Assembly (NCBI RefSeq): GCF_000622225.1
Contig: NZ_KK211412.1
Span: 195,883-259,882, forward strand
Origin: Roseomonas mucosa ATCC BAA-692
GTDB lineage: Bacteria; Pseudomonadota; Alphaproteobacteria; Acetobacterales; Acetobacteraceae
Reading direction: 5' to 3'
Length of the DNA: 64,000 bases
The notes beneath the pieces are model-generated. The model saw only the letters and a program-made list of their open reading frames with translations. It was not told the origin of the DNA and did no database searches. Both the position numbers and the translations under genes were made by a program. Below, one piece after another: positions 62,301 through 64,000 of this stretch; the first letter of the stretch is position 1, and the number at the start of each line of letters is the position of its first letter.

Positions 62301-62814
62301 TCTCCTCCGGTGACCAGACACCGGGCTCCATGCGCACGATATAGGCGATCTGCCCCTGGACCTTCTGGTTCAGCCCCACCAGCATGTCCACGGTGCGCTG
62401 CTCGGTCTTCGGCACTCCGTCGATCAGCGCCTGGAGCAGCGGCCCGGGCGTGTCCATGCGGCGATAGGGCGCCAGCTCCTCCGCCAGGACCGGGTCGTAG
62501 GCAAAGGGCCAGGTCTCGGCCTGGGGCTCCAGGAAGAAGTCGAAGGGGTTGATGGTCGCCATGTCGGCGACGAGGTCCACCGTCACGTCGAAATGCGTGA
62601 CCCGTTCCGGAAAGACCACCCGGGCCTGGAAATTGCCCGACGGGTCCTGCATCCAGTTGATGAAATGCGGCTTGGGCTCGACCGTCAGGTTGTAGGAGAC
62701 GATCGGCGTGCGCGCATGCGGCGCCGGCCGCAGGCGGATGGTCTGGGGGCCGAGATTGACTGGCCTGTCATAGCGGTAGGACGTGCGGTGGTTCAGCGCG
62801 ACGTGCAGCGTCAT
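59356..62814 (-). CDS. Transglutaminase-like / DUF2126 protein
   Basis: Large cytoplasmic protein of 1152 residues. Residues 1-90 are the bacterial transglutaminase N-terminal domain (LNHRTSYRYDRPVNLGPQTI). A transglutaminase core follows, with the Cys in HARGSCRDSAWVLVQLLRNL, His in DFTDLHAWCEVYLP and Asp in WVGFDATSG. The rest is DUF2126, from EAGGVRLTMGGEPTFIAADD to LSVGLEHPRTLDL, with a Gly-rich insert near 700. The catalytic triad is intact. In other genomes it neighbours alpha-E and ATP-grasp-like genes and is thought to act in peptide amide-bond chemistry; here it is alone, with repeats on both sides. Confidence 0.9.
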   Translation of the reverse strand: MTLHVALNHRTSYRYDRPVNLGPQTIRLRPAPHARTPIVSYNLTVEPKPHFINWMQDPSGNFQARVVFPERVTHFDVTVDLVADMATINPFDFFLEPQAETWPFAYDPVLAEELAPYRRMDTPGPLLQALIDGVPKTEQRTVDMLVGLNQKVQGQIAYIVRMEPGVWSPEETLGHARGSCRDSAWVLVQLLRNLGFAARFVSGYLIQLTADVKSITGPAGPEADFTDLHAWCEVYLPGAGWVGFDATSGLMAGEGHIPLAATPEPSSAAPISGLIEKCETVFDFSMSVTRVAETPRTTRPYTEAAWQGILQAGREVDRQLEAGGVRLTMGGEPTFIAADDMDGAEWNTDALGPTKRAYAGRLIRRLAELWSPGMVLQHTVGKHYPGEQLPRWALHCHWRKDGEPVWTDPSLLASDDDRDDATAADARRFGQALAERLQVDPSLVQGAHEDIHYYLWREHRLPANVIAEDAKLKDPLERERLARVYGQGLNAEAGSVLPLRRIAMDGVKRWQSGRWFMRGDHIFLVPGDSSIGFRLPLQSLPWVSDGRRPLEVERDPFAPLGTLPSHPRHAGQPVQHVGRGGNGGPGAAPFGPLGQRVAGPGGGDGLEGPYASDPGPLPRTRGLGLGGNGSGNGYTPPAADWRPEVGREEPDVVRTALTVEARGGILHVFFPPLTEAEDWLDLCAAVEDTAAEFGRKVFLEGYPPPRDPRLLSFSVTPDPGVIEVNVHPSASWNEHIERSEQLYEEARQIGLIAEKFLLDGRHVGTGGGNHVVMGAERAADSPFLRRPDLLKSMLGFWHNHPSLSYLFSGLFIGPFSQHPRVDEAREDSVNELEIAFGEVSRDRPTPPWLTDRLFRNILADMTGNTHRTEFCIDKMYAPESSSGRLGLVEYRALEMPPHHQMSAAQILLMRACIAAFWQRPYERRLVRWGTRLHDDFMLPHFVEEDFRDALEELRGLGAPLDLEWFRPHFAFRFPQIGEVSLRGMNLDLRYALEPWHSLGEEPGIGGTVRYVDSSPERVQARVSGWVDERFILACNGRAVPLTATERQGEYVGGVRFKAWNPPSSLHPTVRAQSPLVFDIYDRWTGRSLGGLTHHVSHPGGRNYDTRPVNANEAEARRRTRFFAFGHTPGPMAEPVLSVGLEHPRTLDLRRPV

Positions 62815-62912
62815 GGACGGTCTCTCGGTGCGGCCTCGGAAAGAGGCTGTAGCAGACTTCCACCGCACAGCAAGAAACGGACCCGGCGGATGCCCTGGGC
62901 ACCAAGCCTCCG

Positions 62913-63036
62913 GCGTTGCGCTGTCCCGGGGTCCGAGGCCCGGGGCCCGGGGGCCGGCTCGGTCCCCGGCGGAGTGGCGGGGCCGGGGGGAGAGGCGGCG
63001 CCTCTCCCCCCCGGAGGCGGGCTCGAAGCGCAACGC
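62913..63036. repeat. Intergenic palindromic repeat, copy F (short form)
   Basis: A 124-bp copy with perfect 10-nt terminal inverted repeats, GCGTTGCGCT (62913-62922) and AGCGCAACGC (63027-63036). Inside are GGGGGCCGGCTCGGTCCCC and GGAGAGGCGGCGCCTCTCCC, matching the right half of copy D. It ends 20 nt before the stop of the dehydrogenase gene. It best defines the element's ends. Confidence 0.85.
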
Positions 63037-63056
63037 AGCCAGGAAAGGCCGCCGCC

Positions 63057-64000
63057 TCAGTCCGGGGCGCGGATCTCGTTGACCAGGGGTTCGCCGCGTT
63101 CGAAGGCGCTGATGCTGTCCAGCGTGGTCGCGCAGATCGTGCCGATCGCCTCGCGGGTGAAGAAGGCCTGGTGGCCGGTCAGCAGCACGTTGGGGAAGGA
63201 GACGAGGCGCTGGATCACGTCGTCGGCGATGATGTCGCTCGACAGGTCGCGGAAGAACAGGTCGGCCTCCTGCTCGTACACATCGATGGCCAGGCCACCC
63301 AGCAGGCCGTTCTTCAGCGCGCCGATGGCCGCGTTGGTGTCCACCAGCCCGCCGCGGCTGGTGTTCACCAGGATCAGCCCGGGCTTCACCACGGCCAGGC
63401 TGCCTTCGTTGATGATATGGCGGGTTTCGGGTGTCAGCGGGCAGTGCAGGGAAATGACGTCGCTTTCCCGCATCAGCTGGTCCACCGGGACATAGCGGCC
63501 GCCCAGCGCCTCGAACTCCGGGGCGGGATAGGCGTCGTAGCCCAGGACGGTGCAGCCGAAGCCGCGCATGATCCCGGCGAAGACCTTGCCGATCTTGCCG
63601 GTGCCGATCACCCCGACGGTGCGGCCGTGCAGGTCGAAGCCCATCAGCCCGTCCAGCTCGAAATTGCCGCCGCGGGTGCGTTCGTAGGCCCGGTGGATGC
63701 GGCGGTTCAGGGTCAGCAGCAGGCCGACCGCGAACTCTGCCACGGAATAGGGTGAATAGACTGTCACCCGGACCACTCGGATGCCTTGTTCCCGGGCAGC
63801 CTCCAGGTCGATCTGGTTGAAGCCGGTCGAGCGGGTGGCAACCAGCCGGGTGCCGCCCCTGGCCAGGGCAGCGAGCACCCCGGCATCCACCTGGTCGTTC
63901 ACGAAGACGCTGACGGCCGGGTAGCCGGCAGCCAGGACAACCGTATCCGGCCCCAGCATCGCCTCCTGGAAGGTCAGCGCGTGGCCATGGCTGCGGTTGG
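63057..64000 (-). CDS. ldhA: D-lactate dehydrogenase-type 2-hydroxyacid dehydrogenase, N-terminus cut by window edge
   Basis: NAD-dependent D-2-hydroxyacid dehydrogenase; about 313 residues are in the window and the reading frame is open through base 64000. HALTFQEAMLGPDTVVLAAG and VSVFVNDQVDAGVLAALA match fermentative LdhA. The nucleotide-binding loop is GVIGTGKIGKVFAGIMRGFG; catalytic Arg is in NTSRGGLVDT, Glu near YEQEADLFFRD, and His in LLTGHQAFFTREA. It would reduce pyruvate to D-lactate. The methionine at 63959 is internal, not the start. Confidence 0.93.
   Translation of the reverse strand, partial: NRSHGHALTFQEAMLGPDTVVLAAGYPAVSVFVNDQVDAGVLAALARGGTRLVATRSTGFNQIDLEAAREQGIRVVRVTVYSPYSVAEFAVGLLLTLNRRIHRAYERTRGGNFELDGLMGFDLHGRTVGVIGTGKIGKVFAGIMRGFGCTVLGYDAYPAPEFEALGGRYVPVDQLMRESDVISLHCPLTPETRHIINEGSLAVVKPGLILVNTSRGGLVDTNAAIGALKNGLLGGLAIDVYEQEADLFFRDLSSDIIADDVIQRLVSFPNVLLTGHQAFFTREAIGTICATTLDSISAFERGEPLVNEIRAPD

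Overview
The window is very GC-rich, densely packed alphaproteobacterial chromosome. Gene content suggests a Roseomonas-like member of the Acetobacteraceae: an alternative complex III locus fused to a caa3-type oxidase, a DUF3597 protein, Bug-type solute receptors, and a CnoX/Lon-N/Trm112 block. This placement is inferred from gene content and codon use only. No phage, plasmid, transposase or CRISPR signal was seen. Two genes are cut by the edges: metK at the left (its C-terminus is missing) and an ldhA-type dehydrogenase at the right (its N-terminus is missing).

Layout. 1-3.3 kb: sulfur amino acid genes (metK, cysteine dioxygenase, a DecR-like Lrp regulator) and a secreted IalB-like protein. 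3.6-4.9 kb: an aldo/keto reductase and a small acidic protein. 5-10.2 kb: four overlapping or adjacent membrane genes resembling hydrogenase-4 subunits HyfB, C, E and F, with no catalytic arm and with most family-conserved charged residues apparently lost. 10.2-15.1 kb: a GntR regulator, a DapA-family lyase and two orphan periplasmic solute receptors. 15.4-30.2 kb: a proteostasis-rich stretch (htpG, cnoX, grpE, dnaK, dnaJ) with heat-shock-like promoters, plus nth, DUF3597, pncC, tRNA-Gly(GCC), Lon-N, Trm112, DUF971 and an MsrQ-like protein. 30.2-31.7 kb: a META lipoprotein and purU.

32.1-44.0 kb: one operon of twelve genes on the + strand, actA-F, a small membrane protein, a Sco-like copper protein, then oxidase subunits II, I, III and IV. 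Genes after actB mostly overlap by about 4 nt. The products would carry electrons from quinol to oxygen without a bc1 complex. 44.4-48.0 kb: a bicupin oxalate decarboxylase, tryptophan 2,3-dioxygenase, and a divergent formamidase-ridA pair. 48.4-58.8 kb: an iron-regulated catecholate siderophore operon on the - strand (yncE-like, entC, entE, isochorismatase, free aryl carrier protein, entF, entA, esterase) behind a Fur-box-like promoter. 59.4-62.8 kb: a 1152-residue transglutaminase/DUF2126 protein.

A family of intergenic palindromic repeats (about 75 to 370 bp, with GCGTTGCGC-type terminal inverted repeats) occurs at seven places, several times directly against gene ends. It accounts for most of the long gene-free gaps.
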